A stretch of 64,000 nt of DNA from JAWKSY01 sp041402125 (GTDB taxonomy: Bacteria; Planctomycetota; GCA-002687715; DRQF01), in the NCBI GenBank assembly GCA_041402125.1, contig JAWKSY010000022.1, positions 8,122 through 72,121 of the forward strand, written 5' to 3'. Position numbers and translations under genes: made by a program. Every line of letters starts with the position of its first letter. The first letter of the stretch is position 1. Below are positions 7,905 to 17,331 of the stretch, piece by piece. The notes under the pieces were generated by a model that searched no databases, had not been told where the DNA came from, and was given only the letters and a program-made list of their open reading frames with translations.

Positions 7905-9047
7905 TCACTTCGCCTCGGACTTCGCCTTCCGCGAGGCGTGCCAGGCCTCGAGGAGTTCGCGCTCGCGATCAGGGCCGATCGCCGCGGTGCGGCGACGTCC
8001 CGCGGGTCGGACGCGTTCCCACTCGATCACGTCCTTGATCGTGTCCTCGAGCGGGCGGAAGGTCAGGCCGGCCTTCACCGCCTTCTCGTTCGAGCAGATC
8101 ACCGGCCGGTCCTTGCCCTTCGGCGGCGGCGACCAGGAGGGAAGCTCGACCCAGGGGCGCAGCTCGTTCTTCTCGAGGAAGGGCAGATCGACCCAGGTGA
8201 AGCGGGCGTCGCTGCCCGAGACCTTCTTCGAGGTCTCGAGGAGCGTCTTCATCGGCGTCGGCGCGACGGGGCCCAGCGCGTTGAAGGTGCCGGCGAGCTT
8301 CCGCTCGATCGCGTCGACGATGAAGCGGGCGAGATCCTTCACGTCGATGTACTGCTGGCCCCACTGCGGCTCGCCGGGCGCCAGGACCTCGCCGCCCTTC
8401 GCGACGCGGAGCGGCCAGTGGGAGAAGCGCTCGGTCGTGTCGCGGTAGCCGACGATGAGTCCGGGGCGGATGTTCGCGACGCGACCCGGCATCGCCTTCT
8501 CGGCCGCCTGCTCGCAGAGCGCCTTCAGCGGACCGTAGGACTCGTTCGTCACCTTCTCGGTCGTCGGGTCCTCGAGCGTGCCGACCGGGGTGGACTCGTC
8601 GGTGTCCTTCGAATCGAGGTCGGGGTAGACCGAGATCGAGGACACGAAGGCGTAGAAGCCGCTCGTCTTCAGCGCCTCGGCCGACAGCGCGACGTGGCGC
8701 GGGACGTAGCCCGAGGTGTCGATGACGCCGTCGAAGACGCGGTCGGCGAGCGCTTCGAGCTTGCCGTTGCGGTCGCCCTTGAGCTTCTCGAGATCGGGAA
8801 ACAGATCGGTGTTCGTGCGTCCGCGGTTGAAGAGCGTCATCTCGTGTCCGCGGGCGAGCGCCTCCTCGACGACGGCCGGGCCGAGGAAGCCCGTGCCGCC
8901 GAGGATCAAGAGCTTCAGCTTCTTCCTCGGGGCGGCGGGGGGAGCCGGCTTCTCGTCCTGGGGCCGGGGCCAGCCCGCGGAGCCGCCCAGCCCGAAGGCC
9001 AGGGACAGGGATGCGCTGCGTCGCAGGAACTCTCTTCGGTCGCTCAT
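7905..9047 (-). CDS. Tat-exported NAD-dependent epimerase/dehydratase (extended SDR)
   Basis: NAD(P)-binding oxidoreductase of the extended SDR class. It begins with a twin-arginine signal (DRREFLRRSASLSLAFGLGG), so it is probably exported folded with its cofactor. The Rossmann motif is GGTGFLG at about residue 50; the catalytic region has VSSISVY and a YGPLK (YxxxK) motif. Glucose/UDP-sugar-epimerase relatives with Tat signals occur in Planctomycetes and act on unidentified substrates. It is the first gene of a probable two-gene unit with the transporter-like gene downstream. Confidence 0.85.
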   Translation of the reverse strand: MSDRREFLRRSASLSLAFGLGGSAGWPRPQDEKPAPPAAPRKKLKLLILGGTGFLGPAVVEEALARGHEMTLFNRGRTNTDLFPDLEKLKGDRNGKLEALADRVFDGVIDTSGYVPRHVALSAEALKTSGFYAFVSSISVYPDLDSKDTDESTPVGTLEDPTTEKVTNESYGPLKALCEQAAEKAMPGRVANIRPGLIVGYRDTTERFSHWPLRVAKGGEVLAPGEPQWGQQYIDVKDLARFIVDAIERKLAGTFNALGPVAPTPMKTLLETSKKVSGSDARFTWVDLPFLEKNELRPWVELPSWSPPPKGKDRPVICSNEKAVKAGLTFRPLEDTIKDVIEWERVRPAGRRRTAAIGPDRERELLEAWHASRKAKSEAK

Positions 9048-9147
9048 CGGTTCGCTCCAGTCGTGGCGTCGAAGGGGATGCTAACCGACACGGGGCTTCG
9101 GAGGGCCGGTCGGGTCCGCTTCGGATCGTCAGGACTGGAACGCGCGA

Positions 9148-9184
9148 GGCGCCGGCGGCTTTCGCTCTTGAAAGGGCCGGCGCC
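9148..9184. terminator. two-tier hairpin downstream of the zinc-ribbon gene
   Basis: GGCGCCGGC pairs perfectly with GCCGGCGCC, and inside it CTTTC pairs with GAAAG. It lies just past the stop codon of the minus-strand zinc-ribbon gene. No T-run is seen on either strand, so a factor-independent terminator is plausible but not proven. Confidence 0.55.
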
Positions 9185-9192
9185 GAGGATCT

Positions 9193-10038
9193 TCAGTCGA
9201 GGTCGAAGAATCCGAGGAGGAGCTCGCCCAGGAACTCGATCGTGAGCGCCGAGGCGGGCACCGCGGCGGACCGGCGGCCGGGATGCCGCGTCGGGGGGAG
9301 GTCGCGACCGTAGTCGAGCTTGGCCGGGGCGGCGGGGGCGTCGCCGGCGGCGTTGCGATCCTGGGCGAAGCGGAGGACCGCCTGGTACTCGCCGTGATCG
9401 AACCAGATGCCGTGCTCGCGGCAGACGTCGATCATGATCCCGGAGGTCGTGGCGAAGTTGCGGGGCGTCATCCGGTCGCGGCAGATCGGACAGGCGAGAT
9501 ACCGGAAGGCATGTTTCGCGAGCGCGACCTCGCCCTCGGGGTGCGACGCGATCGGATCGACGTGGCGGCTCCGCGCGCGGTGAACGGCGTTCTTGAAGAC
9601 GTCGGGGCTCAGCCAGATCCCGGCGCAGGACGTGCACTCGCCGATCGAGATCTCCTCGTCCAGCAGGCGCACGCGCATCTCGCTCTCGCAGCGCGGGCAG
9701 GGCGAGTCGTGGGGGAGGGCGATCAGCACCTGGGGGCGGATCTCGAGTCCGCACTCCATGCAGAAGTGCGCCCGGTCGCTCATCCGCGCGCCGCAGCCCG
9801 GACAGACCGACGCGAGATGTCGCTCCTCGATGGTCACGCCCGAGTAACAGTAGCCGCAGCTCGAGGCGTCCGCCTCGAGGCCGGCGCCGCAGCTCGAACA
9901 GCGGACCGCGCGGGGCGAGTGGGGCGGCGGTTCGACGACGGGGACGCCCTCGCCGCAGAGGCAGCGGAGGATCTCGCCCTCCTCGAGATGACGCGCGTCG
10001 TACTGACGGTGACAGGCCTTGCACATGACCAGTCGCAT
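9193..10038 (-). CDS. multi-zinc-ribbon protein with two zf-TFIIB-type motifs
   Basis: Soluble protein of 281 residues made almost wholly of zinc-binding knuckles. It has an N-terminal CKAC...CLCG pair, CSSCG...CGYC and CPGCG...CMECG ribbons. These are followed by two zf-TFIIB-like units, CPRCESEM...CTSCAGIWL and CPICRDRM...CREHGIWFD. The GIWL/GIWF block after the last cysteines is typical of the bacterial zf-TFIIB family (COG3809). The C-terminus is a Pro/Ala-rich linker and a short hydrophobic end (ALTIEFLGELLLGFFDL). It lies 35 bases from the fucosidase gene on the same strand. Function is unknown; protein or nucleic-acid binding is the general expectation. Confidence 0.75.
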   Translation of the reverse strand: MRLVMCKACHRQYDARHLEEGEILRCLCGEGVPVVEPPPHSPRAVRCSSCGAGLEADASSCGYCYSGVTIEERHLASVCPGCGARMSDRAHFCMECGLEIRPQVLIALPHDSPCPRCESEMRVRLLDEEISIGECTSCAGIWLSPDVFKNAVHRARSRHVDPIASHPEGEVALAKHAFRYLACPICRDRMTPRNFATTSGIMIDVCREHGIWFDHGEYQAVLRFAQDRNAAGDAPAAPAKLDYGRDLPPTRHPGRRSAAVPASALTIEFLGELLLGFFDLD

Positions 10039-10073
10039 CGTCGTGTCCTCCGTCCGTACCCGTCCCGGCCGCC

Positions 10074-12914
10074 TCACTCCGCCCGGCGCACCTTGAATGC
10101 CATCGACTCCTTCGTCGCCTCGGCTGGAGATTTCGGCCGCGCGGTCGTCAGCCCCGCGGCGTCGTGGGTGATCTCCCAGCTTTCCGGCGCCTCGAGGACG
10201 AGTCCCTCGCCGAGGCGGATCCGGAGGGGTCCCGCGCCGTTCGTCGTGATGTCGGCGTCGAGCAGGCGGCCCTCGCGCCAGCGGAGCGAGACCTCGAAAC
10301 CGCCGCGCGCCCGCAGGCCGTGGATCTCGCCGAAGGGCCACTCCGCGGGGAGCGCGGGCAGGAGCTCGAGCACGCCGCCGCCGGAGTGCAGCAGCATCTC
10401 GGCCACGCCTGCCGTCAGGCCGAAGTTGCCGTCGATCTGGAAGGGCGGGTGCAGATCGAAGAGGTTCGTCGCGAGCGAACGACGCGCGAACTCGAGCAGG
10501 TGCTCGTGGGCCGCGACGCCGTCGTGGAGCCGCGCGAAGAAGGAGATCGTCCAGGCGCGGCTCCAGCCCGTGCCCGCGCCCCCCGCGGTGAGCCGGGCCT
10601 CGAGGGTCCGCCGGGCGGCGGCGGCGAGGGCGGGGTTCACGGCGGGATCGATCGCCTCGCCGGGATGGAGGCCGTAGAGCGGGGAGACGTGCCGGTGGCC
10701 GGGCTCGGCCTCCGGCCGCGGGCGATCCCATTCGCGGAGCCGCCCGTCCGCCTCGACGAGGTAACCCGGCGCGAGTCGGGGTCGCGCCCGCGCGACCTCG
10801 AGGATGAAGTCGCGCTCCGCGGGATCGGCGTCGAGTCCGAGCGTCTCGGCCGCGGCGAGCGTCCAGGCGAAGAGGTCGTCGGCGAGCTGCTGATCGAGGG
10901 CGGGTCCCATCACGAGGCTCGCCGACCGGCCGGCGTCGTCGAGGAAGGAGTTCTCGGGCGAGGTCGAGGGGCCGGACACGAGTCGCCCCGTGTCGGGATC
11001 CTCGACGAGCCAGTCGAGCCAGAAGCGCGCCGCGCCCCGCAGGATCGGCCAGGCCCGTTCGCGGAGGAAGGTCTCGTCGCGACCGAAGTCCCAGTGCTCG
11101 AAGAGATGCCGGCAGAGCCAGGCGTTGCTCGCGTGCCAGAAACCCCAGTAGGGCTCCGTCGCGCGCGTGAAAACGGGAGCCCAGGCGTCCGTCGCGTGCG
11201 GCGCGACCCAGCCGCGACAGCCGAAGCTGCGCCAGGCGCGTCGCTCGCCGCGTTCGGCGAGGCGGTCGACGAGATCGAAGAGGGGCTCGTGGCAATCCGC
11301 GAGGTTGGTGACCTCGGCGGGCCAGTAGTTCATCTGGAGGTTGATGTTCAGGTGGTAGTCGGCGTTCCAGGGCGCGGCGAGATGCTCGTTCCACAGCCCC
11401 TGGAGGTTCGCGGGCAGGGTGCCCGGTCGCGAGGAGCAGACGAGGAGGTAGCGGCCGTACTGGAAGAGGAGGGCGGCGAGATCCGGATCGAGAACGGGCC
11501 GGCGACGGACCTCGGCGAGGCGCGCGTCCGTGGCGCGAGCGCTGCCCTTCGACTTCGGCAGCTCGAGCCAGCAGCGCGCCATCAGGGAGCGATGGTCCTC
11601 GACCGCGGCCGCGATCCGCGACTCCGCGTCCGCGCCGGGGGTCGGGCGCCGATCGGAGGCGGCGGCGGGACGGGGGAAGTCGGTGTCGATCCGGACGACG
11701 AGCACGACGCGATCCGCGCCGGCGATGACGAGGCGCTCGCCCTCGGCGCGGACCGTGCCGCCCTCGACGTGGGGAGCGGCCTCGACGCGGAAGGACGTGC
11801 CGGGGGCGGCGTCTCCGAAGAGCGCGGTCTCGGGCTGTCGGGCCCGCCCCGTCATGAGGAGACGAGGAGCGAGCTCGCCGCCGTCGCGGACGACGCGCGT
11901 CTCCGCGGTGGGGCCTCGCGCGTCCGCCGGACGATCGAGTCCAACGGCAAGTGAGATCGCACCCGGTCGATCGGCCTCCAGCACGACGAGAAGGACCTCC
12001 TCGGGGCGGCTCGCCACCACGCGGCGTCGGTGGCGGACGCCGTCGAGCAAGAAGCTCGTCTCGGCGACTCCCGTCGCGAGGTCGAGGCGGCGTCGGAAGT
12101 CGGTCACGCGTCCCGCCGGCAGGTCGAAGTCCAGCCGAAGGTCGCCGGCCGTCTGGTGGCTGCGCACGATCGACCCGGCCGAGAACTCCGCCATCACGCG
12201 GCGGCTCGCCTCGGCGTGGCGGCCCGCGAAGAGGTCACCCCGCAGCTCGGCGAGGCGGATCGGGTCGCCGCGTTCGAGTGCGGTGTCCGGGCCACCGGCC
12301 CAGATCGAGTCCTCGTCGAGCTGGATGCGTTCGTCCTCGAGGCGTCCGAAGACCATCGCGCCGAGCCGGCCGTTGCCCACGGGGAGGGCCTCGAGGAAGG
12401 TCGACGCCGGCTGGGGGTACCAGAGGATCCGTCGTCCCTCGCCGCCGGTCCGCGCACCCAGCACGAGCCGTTCGGGGCCGGTGGCTCCGACCTCCAGGTA
12501 CTCGTCGCCGCCGGCGTCGTGGTAGTCGAGGCGGAAGAGATAGCGGCCGGGGGCGAGGGGGATCGTGCCCTCGCGCCGCCGTCTCGCGTGATTCCCGCCG
12601 TTGTCGACGACGAGCTGGCCGCCGATCCAGAGCCGGCTCCCGTCGTCCGACTCGGTGAAGAATCGCCAGAGGCCGGCCTCGGAGACCTCGATCTCGCCCT
12701 CGAATCGCAGCGCGTAGCGGTCCGGTCGCGGCCGGCGATCGAGCGAGACGAGGTCCGTGATCCCCGTCTTCACCGGCGTCAGGGGCTCGAGATCCGGCAG
12801 CTCGTTCCAGTTTCCCTCGAAGGCCGACCAGGCGATCTCGGGGAGGAATCGCACGCCCTCCGACTGGGCCGGGGCGAGCGCGGCGAGGAGGAGCAGCAGC
12901 AAGGCGATACGCAT
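10074..12914 (-). CDS. glycoside hydrolase family 95 alpha-L-fucosidase with N-terminal PA14-like domain
   Basis: Large secreted glycosidase (946 residues) expected to remove terminal alpha-1,2-fucose (or, in some GH95 members, alpha-galactose) from polysaccharides. A signal peptide (MRIALLLLLLAALAPAQ) precedes a PA14-like carbohydrate-binding unit at about 45-155 (LRFEGEIEVSEAGLWRFF, ESDDGSRLWIGGQLVVDN). The GH95 N-domain follows (ALPVGNGRLGAMVFG). The catalytic alpha/alpha barrel carries the diagnostic YHLNINLQMNYWPAE and GAGTGWSRAWTISFFARL motifs, and the C-terminal beta domain includes FQIDGNFGLTAGVAEMLL. It is read in the same direction as the zinc-ribbon gene. Confidence 0.92.
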   Translation of the reverse strand: MRIALLLLLLAALAPAQSEGVRFLPEIAWSAFEGNWNELPDLEPLTPVKTGITDLVSLDRRPRPDRYALRFEGEIEVSEAGLWRFFTESDDGSRLWIGGQLVVDNGGNHARRRREGTIPLAPGRYLFRLDYHDAGGDEYLEVGATGPERLVLGARTGGEGRRILWYPQPASTFLEALPVGNGRLGAMVFGRLEDERIQLDEDSIWAGGPDTALERGDPIRLAELRGDLFAGRHAEASRRVMAEFSAGSIVRSHQTAGDLRLDFDLPAGRVTDFRRRLDLATGVAETSFLLDGVRHRRRVVASRPEEVLLVVLEADRPGAISLAVGLDRPADARGPTAETRVVRDGGELAPRLLMTGRARQPETALFGDAAPGTSFRVEAAPHVEGGTVRAEGERLVIAGADRVVLVVRIDTDFPRPAAASDRRPTPGADAESRIAAAVEDHRSLMARCWLELPKSKGSARATDARLAEVRRRPVLDPDLAALLFQYGRYLLVCSSRPGTLPANLQGLWNEHLAAPWNADYHLNINLQMNYWPAEVTNLADCHEPLFDLVDRLAERGERRAWRSFGCRGWVAPHATDAWAPVFTRATEPYWGFWHASNAWLCRHLFEHWDFGRDETFLRERAWPILRGAARFWLDWLVEDPDTGRLVSGPSTSPENSFLDDAGRSASLVMGPALDQQLADDLFAWTLAAAETLGLDADPAERDFILEVARARPRLAPGYLVEADGRLREWDRPRPEAEPGHRHVSPLYGLHPGEAIDPAVNPALAAAARRTLEARLTAGGAGTGWSRAWTISFFARLHDGVAAHEHLLEFARRSLATNLFDLHPPFQIDGNFGLTAGVAEMLLHSGGGVLELLPALPAEWPFGEIHGLRARGGFEVSLRWREGRLLDADITTNGAGPLRIRLGEGLVLEAPESWEITHDAAGLTTARPKSPAEATKESMAFKVRRAE

Positions 12915-13054
12915 GGGGGGCTCCTTCGACGCCGGTGGCGCTCCGCCCGGCCCGGGCCGGCGGGGTCGACCGAATCCTCGCCCCCGGAGCGCCGTCTGTC
13001 GAGCATCGTCACCGCGGCCGGGAGGGCGCCTCCGCGGTCCGGGGGAGCATTTTC

Positions 13055-14122
13055 ATGCCCTCTCCTTGGCGTCGCCGGTCCGCGTTCGATAGATCCGGGG
13101 GGAGAGCGCGGACGGTGTTCCAGAACCACATCCACAACCTGCGGGGGCTGGCGATCCTGGGCATCGTCGGCGCGCACTCGATCCACGCCTTCGACTGGTC
13201 GGCGCGGCCGACCTGGTATCGCGTCTTCGACACGATCTGCAACCAGAGTTCGATCCTCTTCTTCTTCATCGCCGGCTACCTCTTCCAGCACCTCTCGGCG
13301 AAGTTCGGCTACGGGAGGTACCTCCAGCGGAAGCTGACGACGGTCATCGTTCCCTACCTCATCCTCTCGCTGCCGGCCTTGATCGTCTCGACCGGATGGT
13401 CCGGGCCGCCGATGATCCCGCAGGACAGCGTCTGGGCCGGCTTCTACGACATGCCGGCCTGGCAGCAGGTGCTGGCCTTCTACGCGACGGGCAAGCACCT
13501 CGCGCCCTTCTGGTTCGTGCCGACGATCGCGCTCTTCTACGTCGCGGCGCCGCTCCTCCTCGCGCTCGATCGCAACCGTCTCGTCTACTGGCTCCTGCCC
13601 GCCTTCATGGCCTACTCGGCCTGGGCCGGGCGCGACTTCCTCTTCGGGCCCTTCGGGAAGGGCGCCTACCTCTTCTCGATCTACCTGCTCGGGATGTTCT
13701 TCAGCCGCTACAAGGCGGAGACCCTGCTCTGGGCCGACCGGCTCCGCTGGCCGCTCATCGTCGCGGCGGGCACGCTCTTCTGGCTCAACGTGCGCGAGGC
13801 GCACCCGCACCACGGCATCCTCTACGGCCTGAAGCTCTGCCTCTGCCCGATCTCGGTGCACTACCTGAAGAAGTGGGATCCCTTCCTGAAGAAGCGCTTC
13901 GACCACCTCGCTCACGTCAGCTTCGGGCTCTTCTTCGTGCACGGCTACTTCATCTCGGGCGGTCGGCTCCTCTACGAGCACTTCACCGAGCAGCCGCTCC
14001 CCGAGGGGACGGTTCCGCGCTACCTCGCCTTCGCGGCCCTGATCCTCGCCCTTTCTCTCGGGACCCTCGCCGCCGCCCGACGGGTCCTCGGCGCCCGGAG
14101 CCGCCTCCTCGTCGGCTGCTGA
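13055..14122 (+). CDS. membrane acyltransferase 3 family protein
   Basis: Integral membrane O-acyltransferase of the acyltransferase-3 (OafA/NodX) family, about ten helices, modifying a surface sugar or other hydroxyl. The family hallmark is at the N-terminus: NHIHNLRGLAILGIVGAHS, with the catalytic-type His, then FFFIAGYLF. Two starts are possible: the ATG used here (GGGGGAG 7 bases upstream), or a GTG at 13115 after GGGGGGAGAG, which puts the start nearer the conserved motif. It is divergent from the fucosidase gene and followed by a TetR regulator. The acceptor is unknown. Confidence 0.82.
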   Translation: MPSPWRRRSAFDRSGGRARTVFQNHIHNLRGLAILGIVGAHSIHAFDWSARPTWYRVFDTICNQSSILFFFIAGYLFQHLSAKFGYGRYLQRKLTTVIVPYLILSLPALIVSTGWSGPPMIPQDSVWAGFYDMPAWQQVLAFYATGKHLAPFWFVPTIALFYVAAPLLLALDRNRLVYWLLPAFMAYSAWAGRDFLFGPFGKGAYLFSIYLLGMFFSRYKAETLLWADRLRWPLIVAAGTLFWLNVREAHPHHGILYGLKLCLCPISVHYLKKWDPFLKKRFDHLAHVSFGLFFVHGYFISGGRLLYEHFTEQPLPEGTVPRYLAFAALILALSLGTLAAARRVLGARSRLLVGC

Positions 14123-14183
14123 TCTTCCCGGTAGGATCGGGGGAGACCGCGGCCCGCGACGCCGCGGCCGGATCGGAGCAGGC

Positions 14184-14843
14184 ATGGTCGTCCCGGAACG
14201 CCTCGACACGCGTCAGAACCTCCTCGAGGCCGCGCGCGAGGTCTTCGTCGAGCACGGATACCACAAGGCCGGCGTGCGCGAGATCGCGCGGCGGGCCGAC
14301 GCCAACGTCGCGGCCGTCAACTACCACTTCGGCTCCAAGGCCGAGCTCTACCGGCAGGTCCTGACGACCGTCTTCGAGTCGATCCCCGCCTCGCTCGCGA
14401 TGCCCCGCCTCGCCGACGACCCCGAGAACCCGGAGGCGCTCGTCGCCCGATTCGTCCGCTGGCACGCCGAGCGCGTCCTCGGACGCCGGGCGGGGGACTT
14501 CACGCGGCTCTTCCTCCGGGAGATGCAGGAGCCGAGTCCGGTCTTCGCGACCTTCATCGATCTCTCGATCCGGCCGATCTTCAACACGCTGACGGAGATC
14601 GTCGCCGCGATCCTCGAGATCGAGCCCTTCGCGGTCGAGGCCCGGCAGGCGGCGGTGTCGATCGTCGGTCAGTACGTGATCTACAAGCACAACGAGGCGA
14701 TGCTGCCGCAGTTCTTCCCCGAGGTCGGCTTCGACGACGACGAGGTCGCGGCGCTCGCCGAGCGCATCGCTGCCTTCTCGATCGGCGGTCTGCGCGAGCT
14801 CAAGGCGCGGATCCACGGCGAGGGAGGAGGGGAGGCGCGATGA
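14184..14843 (+). CDS. TetR/AcrR family transcriptional regulator (CerR-like)
   Basis: DNA-binding regulator of 219 residues. The N-terminal helix-turn-helix (about 8-55) reads RQNLLEAAREVFVEHGY, VREIARRADANVAAVNYHFG and SKAELYRQVL, very close to the TetR consensus. The C-terminal ligand/dimer domain resembles the DUF1956/CerR type, with RLFLREMQEPSPVF and VSIVGQYVIYKHN. A TAGGAT box lies 47 bases upstream. The stop overlaps the methyltransferase start (ATGA), so the two are co-expressed. Ligand and targets are not deducible; the methyltransferase is one candidate target. Confidence 0.92.
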   Translation: MVVPERLDTRQNLLEAAREVFVEHGYHKAGVREIARRADANVAAVNYHFGSKAELYRQVLTTVFESIPASLAMPRLADDPENPEALVARFVRWHAERVLGRRAGDFTRLFLREMQEPSPVFATFIDLSIRPIFNTLTEIVAAILEIEPFAVEARQAAVSIVGQYVIYKHNEAMLPQFFPEVGFDDDEVAALAERIAAFSIGGLRELKARIHGEGGGEAR

Positions 14844-15715
14844 GCGACGGGAGCGGAGCCGAGCTCGAGGCGGTCGCGGCGCCGAGGCCCTGCGACCTCT
14901 GCGGGGGCACGCGGCACGAGCCGCTTCTTCACAAGCGCGGAGCGAACTACCTGCTCTGCGCGGACTGCGGTCTCATCCAGTCCGACCTGGACGTCTCCGC
15001 GGCCGGCGAGGAGAACCTCGACTACTTCGGCGACGCGCTCGACAAGTACTCGCGACGGCACTACGCCCCGAAGCACCAGTTCCGGCTCTCGAAGCGGCTG
15101 CGGAAGTTCGCGCCCTACCGGAAGCTGAACCGCATCCTCGAGGTGGGGGCGAACGTCGGCGGCTTCGTCCATCGCGCCCGCGAGGAGGGCTGGGAGGCCG
15201 TCGGCGTCGAGCCGGTCGCCGCCTGTTGCGAGGTGGCGCGCGAGCGCCACGGCGTCGAGCTGGTCTGCGCGCTCCTCGAGGAGGCCGGGCTGCCCGAGGC
15301 CTCCTTCGACGCGGTCTTCACCAACGCCGTCTTCGAGCACCTGCCCTCGCCGCGCGTCATCCTCGCCGAGATCGTCCGGCTGCTCCGGCCGGGCGGCGTC
15401 GTCTTCATCGACACCGTGAACTGGGACTCCTACACCCGACGGAACCTCGGCGCGGACTGGAAGCTCATCGATCCGAGCCACCACGTGGTCCTCTTCACGC
15501 CCGAGACGCTCCGTCGCTACTGCGAGGACGCCGGCCTCGAGGTCGTCGCGCTCGACACGCGCGGCGTGCGCTTCCTCCCCAACGAATCCGAGCGACCGCG
15601 CGGTCTCGCGAAGCTGCGGGACGAGCTCCGCAAGGCTCCGCTCAGCCTCGCGACGCGCTTCAACGGCAAGGGCGACAGCGTCGAGATCCTCGCGCGCAAG
15701 CCCGAGCGCGGCTGA
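14840..15715 (+). CDS. class I SAM-dependent methyltransferase with N-terminal zinc ribbon
   Basis: Methyltransferase of 291 residues. The N-terminal ~40 residues form a zinc knuckle (CDLCGG...LLCADCGLIQ) typical of sugar C-methyltransferase and antibiotic/polysaccharide tailoring families. The SAM-binding core has motif I ILEVGANVGGF (about 100), an acidic motif II GVEP, and FDAVFTNAVFEHLPSP followed by LRPGGVVFIDT. The small C-terminal part includes HHVVLFTPETLRRYCEDAGLEV. It overlaps the TetR gene by 4 bases. Surface polysaccharide modification is a reasonable guess given the acyltransferase upstream. Confidence 0.86.
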   Translation: MSDGSGAELEAVAAPRPCDLCGGTRHEPLLHKRGANYLLCADCGLIQSDLDVSAAGEENLDYFGDALDKYSRRHYAPKHQFRLSKRLRKFAPYRKLNRILEVGANVGGFVHRAREEGWEAVGVEPVAACCEVARERHGVELVCALLEEAGLPEASFDAVFTNAVFEHLPSPRVILAEIVRLLRPGGVVFIDTVNWDSYTRRNLGADWKLIDPSHHVVLFTPETLRRYCEDAGLEVVALDTRGVRFLPNESERPRGLAKLRDELRKAPLSLATRFNGKGDSVEILARKPERG

Positions 15716-15720
15716 ACCGT

Positions 15721-16737
15721 TCAGTCCGAGGTCTTCGGCAGGGGACGGTAGCCCTCGCGGTCGCGGATCCAGCGCAGGAAGCGCTTGGGGTCGATGCCGC
15801 TCTCGAAGGGACTCGGCAGGTAGCGGATGCGGTGTCCGCGGTAGGGCTCGATCCGCACGCCGCGCAGCGGACGGAGGTCTCCGGTCGGCGAGATCCGTTC
15901 ATCGCCGATGACGGCCGGATCGCGCGGCACCCGCGCCATGAACCCGTCGCTGAAGAGCTCGAGGTAGTCGAGCTCCCGTTCGAGCTCCGCGTCGCCCCGG
16001 GCGAGACCCGCCGCCGTGACGTGCTCGGCCGAACCTTCCGGGCGGAAGCGCATCGGGCCCGCCGGCGGCGCGGTCACATGGTCGACCCAGACGCGCCCCT
16101 CGGCGACGTAGACGCTGCGCCAGAGGAGCAGGCTCAGAGGCATCGGCAGGGAGCGCGCGCGCTCGATCCGGTGGCCCCGGCTCGCCGCGATCTCGGCCTG
16201 CGCCCCGGCGACCCGCTCGTGCTGGATCACCCCGAGGCCGCAGTAGAGGACGAAGGCGAGCAGCGCGAGGACCGCGGGGCGCCGTCGCCCGCGGCGGTGC
16301 GAGAGCACCACGCCGACCAGCAGCGACAGCGTGGGGATCGGATCGATGATCGGGAGGCAGTCCCAGGCCGTGCGCGCGTCGCTGAAGGGCCAGAGGAGAT
16401 GCGTTCCGTAGCTCGTGCAGGCGTCCATGAGGCCGTGCGTCGCGTAGGCCGCCAGCGAGGCGCCGAGCACCGCCCGCCAGCGCTCGCGGAAGCGTGGGGA
16501 GGCGAGGAAGGGCAGGGCGGCGATGAGGGCCCCGACGGGGATGAAGGCGAGACAGTGCGTGAAGTGGCGGTGGAGGATCTCGGGGAAGGGATGGTCCACC
16601 GCCCGCACGATCAGGACGTCCACGTCGGCGAGGGCGCCGGAGACGGCCCCGATCCAGGTCGCGGAGCGCTCGAGCGATCGCGAGTAGAGGGCGCGGGCGG
16701 CCGCCGCGCCCAGCAAGGCCTGGCTCAGGTTGTCCAT
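15721..16737 (-). CDS. YdjM/DUF457 family membrane-bound metal-dependent hydrolase
   Basis: Membrane protein of 338 residues starting with the family signature MDNLSQALLGAAAARAL. The conserved polar motifs are DVDVLI, HRHFTHCLAF and HGLMDACTSYGTHLLWPFSD, giving the Asp/His set thought to bind metal. About four or five hydrophobic helices occupy the first half. The C-terminal ~150 residues are soluble. Relatives are annotated as inner-membrane metal-dependent hydrolases with no proven substrate. It is convergent with the methyltransferase, the stops only 5 bases apart. Confidence 0.85.
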   Translation of the reverse strand: MDNLSQALLGAAAARALYSRSLERSATWIGAVSGALADVDVLIVRAVDHPFPEILHRHFTHCLAFIPVGALIAALPFLASPRFRERWRAVLGASLAAYATHGLMDACTSYGTHLLWPFSDARTAWDCLPIIDPIPTLSLLVGVVLSHRRGRRRPAVLALLAFVLYCGLGVIQHERVAGAQAEIAASRGHRIERARSLPMPLSLLLWRSVYVAEGRVWVDHVTAPPAGPMRFRPEGSAEHVTAAGLARGDAELERELDYLELFSDGFMARVPRDPAVIGDERISPTGDLRPLRGVRIEPYRGHRIRYLPSPFESGIDPKRFLRWIRDREGYRPLPKTSD

Positions 16738-16908
16738 CGTCCGCGCGTGCGCTCCCGTCTCCGCGTGCCGACCGCCGCAATCCCGGGCGCGCGGTCGAAG
16801 TCGCTGTCAGAGGATGTCACCCTTGCGGCGGCGGCGCTCGCCGGAGTCCCGCCCCGTGAGGCCCATACGCCTACGCGCCCCGGGGCGCGAGGTTCCGGAG
16901 AGAACGCC

Positions 16909-17259
16909 ATGAATCGCACCGCTCGCCTCGTCCTCGCCTTCATCGCCGTCCTGATCCTGATCGGCGTCGTCGGGGTCGCCGTCAAGGGGACACACGCCCT
17001 GACGGGGCTCTACGTCGGCGCCGGGCTCTCGCTGCTCCTCCTCGTGCCCTTCTTCCGGGCGAAGGCGGGCCACGCGGGCGCGCGGACGCTCGCCTTCTGG
17101 ATGAGCATCGTCTTCTTCGTGCTCGTGCTCGGTCGCGCGGTCCCGGCCTGGATGAAGATCGCGAACGGCAGTTCGGACAAGGTCTTCGCCGCCGTCCTGA
17201 TCTCCTCGATGGGCGCCGCCTGCGCCCTCTTCGCCGCCCTCTTCCGCGCTCGTGAATAA
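16909..17259 (+). CDS. small four-helix membrane protein (TMEM14-like pattern)
   Basis: 116-residue hydrophobic protein with four predicted transmembrane helices (about 6-25, 32-48, 62-78, 94-112). The GLYVGAGLSLLLLVPFF stretch recalls the small TMEM14/UPF0136 membrane proteins, but this is a pattern impression only. ATG follows GGAGAG at good spacing. The last codons and the TAA stop fall inside the first palindromic repeat that follows, so repeat insertion may have reshaped the C-terminus (ending RARE). Confidence 0.65.
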   Translation: MNRTARLVLAFIAVLILIGVVGVAVKGTHALTGLYVGAGLSLLLLVPFFRAKAGHAGARTLAFWMSIVFFVLVLGRAVPAWMKIANGSSDKVFAAVLISSMGAACALFAALFRARE

Positions 17260-17329
17260 AAGGGGTCAGACCCCATTTATTCAATTTGGGCCCCATTTTG
17301 AATAAATGGGGTCTGACCCAATTTATTCA
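17253..17329. repeat. REPIN-like inverted pair of GGGGTCAGACCCC palindromes
   Basis: Two 31-base palindromic units at 17253-17283 and 17299-17329 stand in opposite orientation. Each has arms TGAATAAA and TTTATTCA around a G/C core, GGGGTCAGACCCC in one and its reverse type GGGTCTGACCC in the other. They lie between convergent gene ends. The same unit recurs near 26.1 kb and 29.5 kb. AT-rich arms around a GC core with paired inverted copies are typical of REP/REPIN elements mobilised by RAYT (TnpA-REP) transposases; none is encoded here. Confidence 0.8.
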
Positions 17330-17331
17330 TT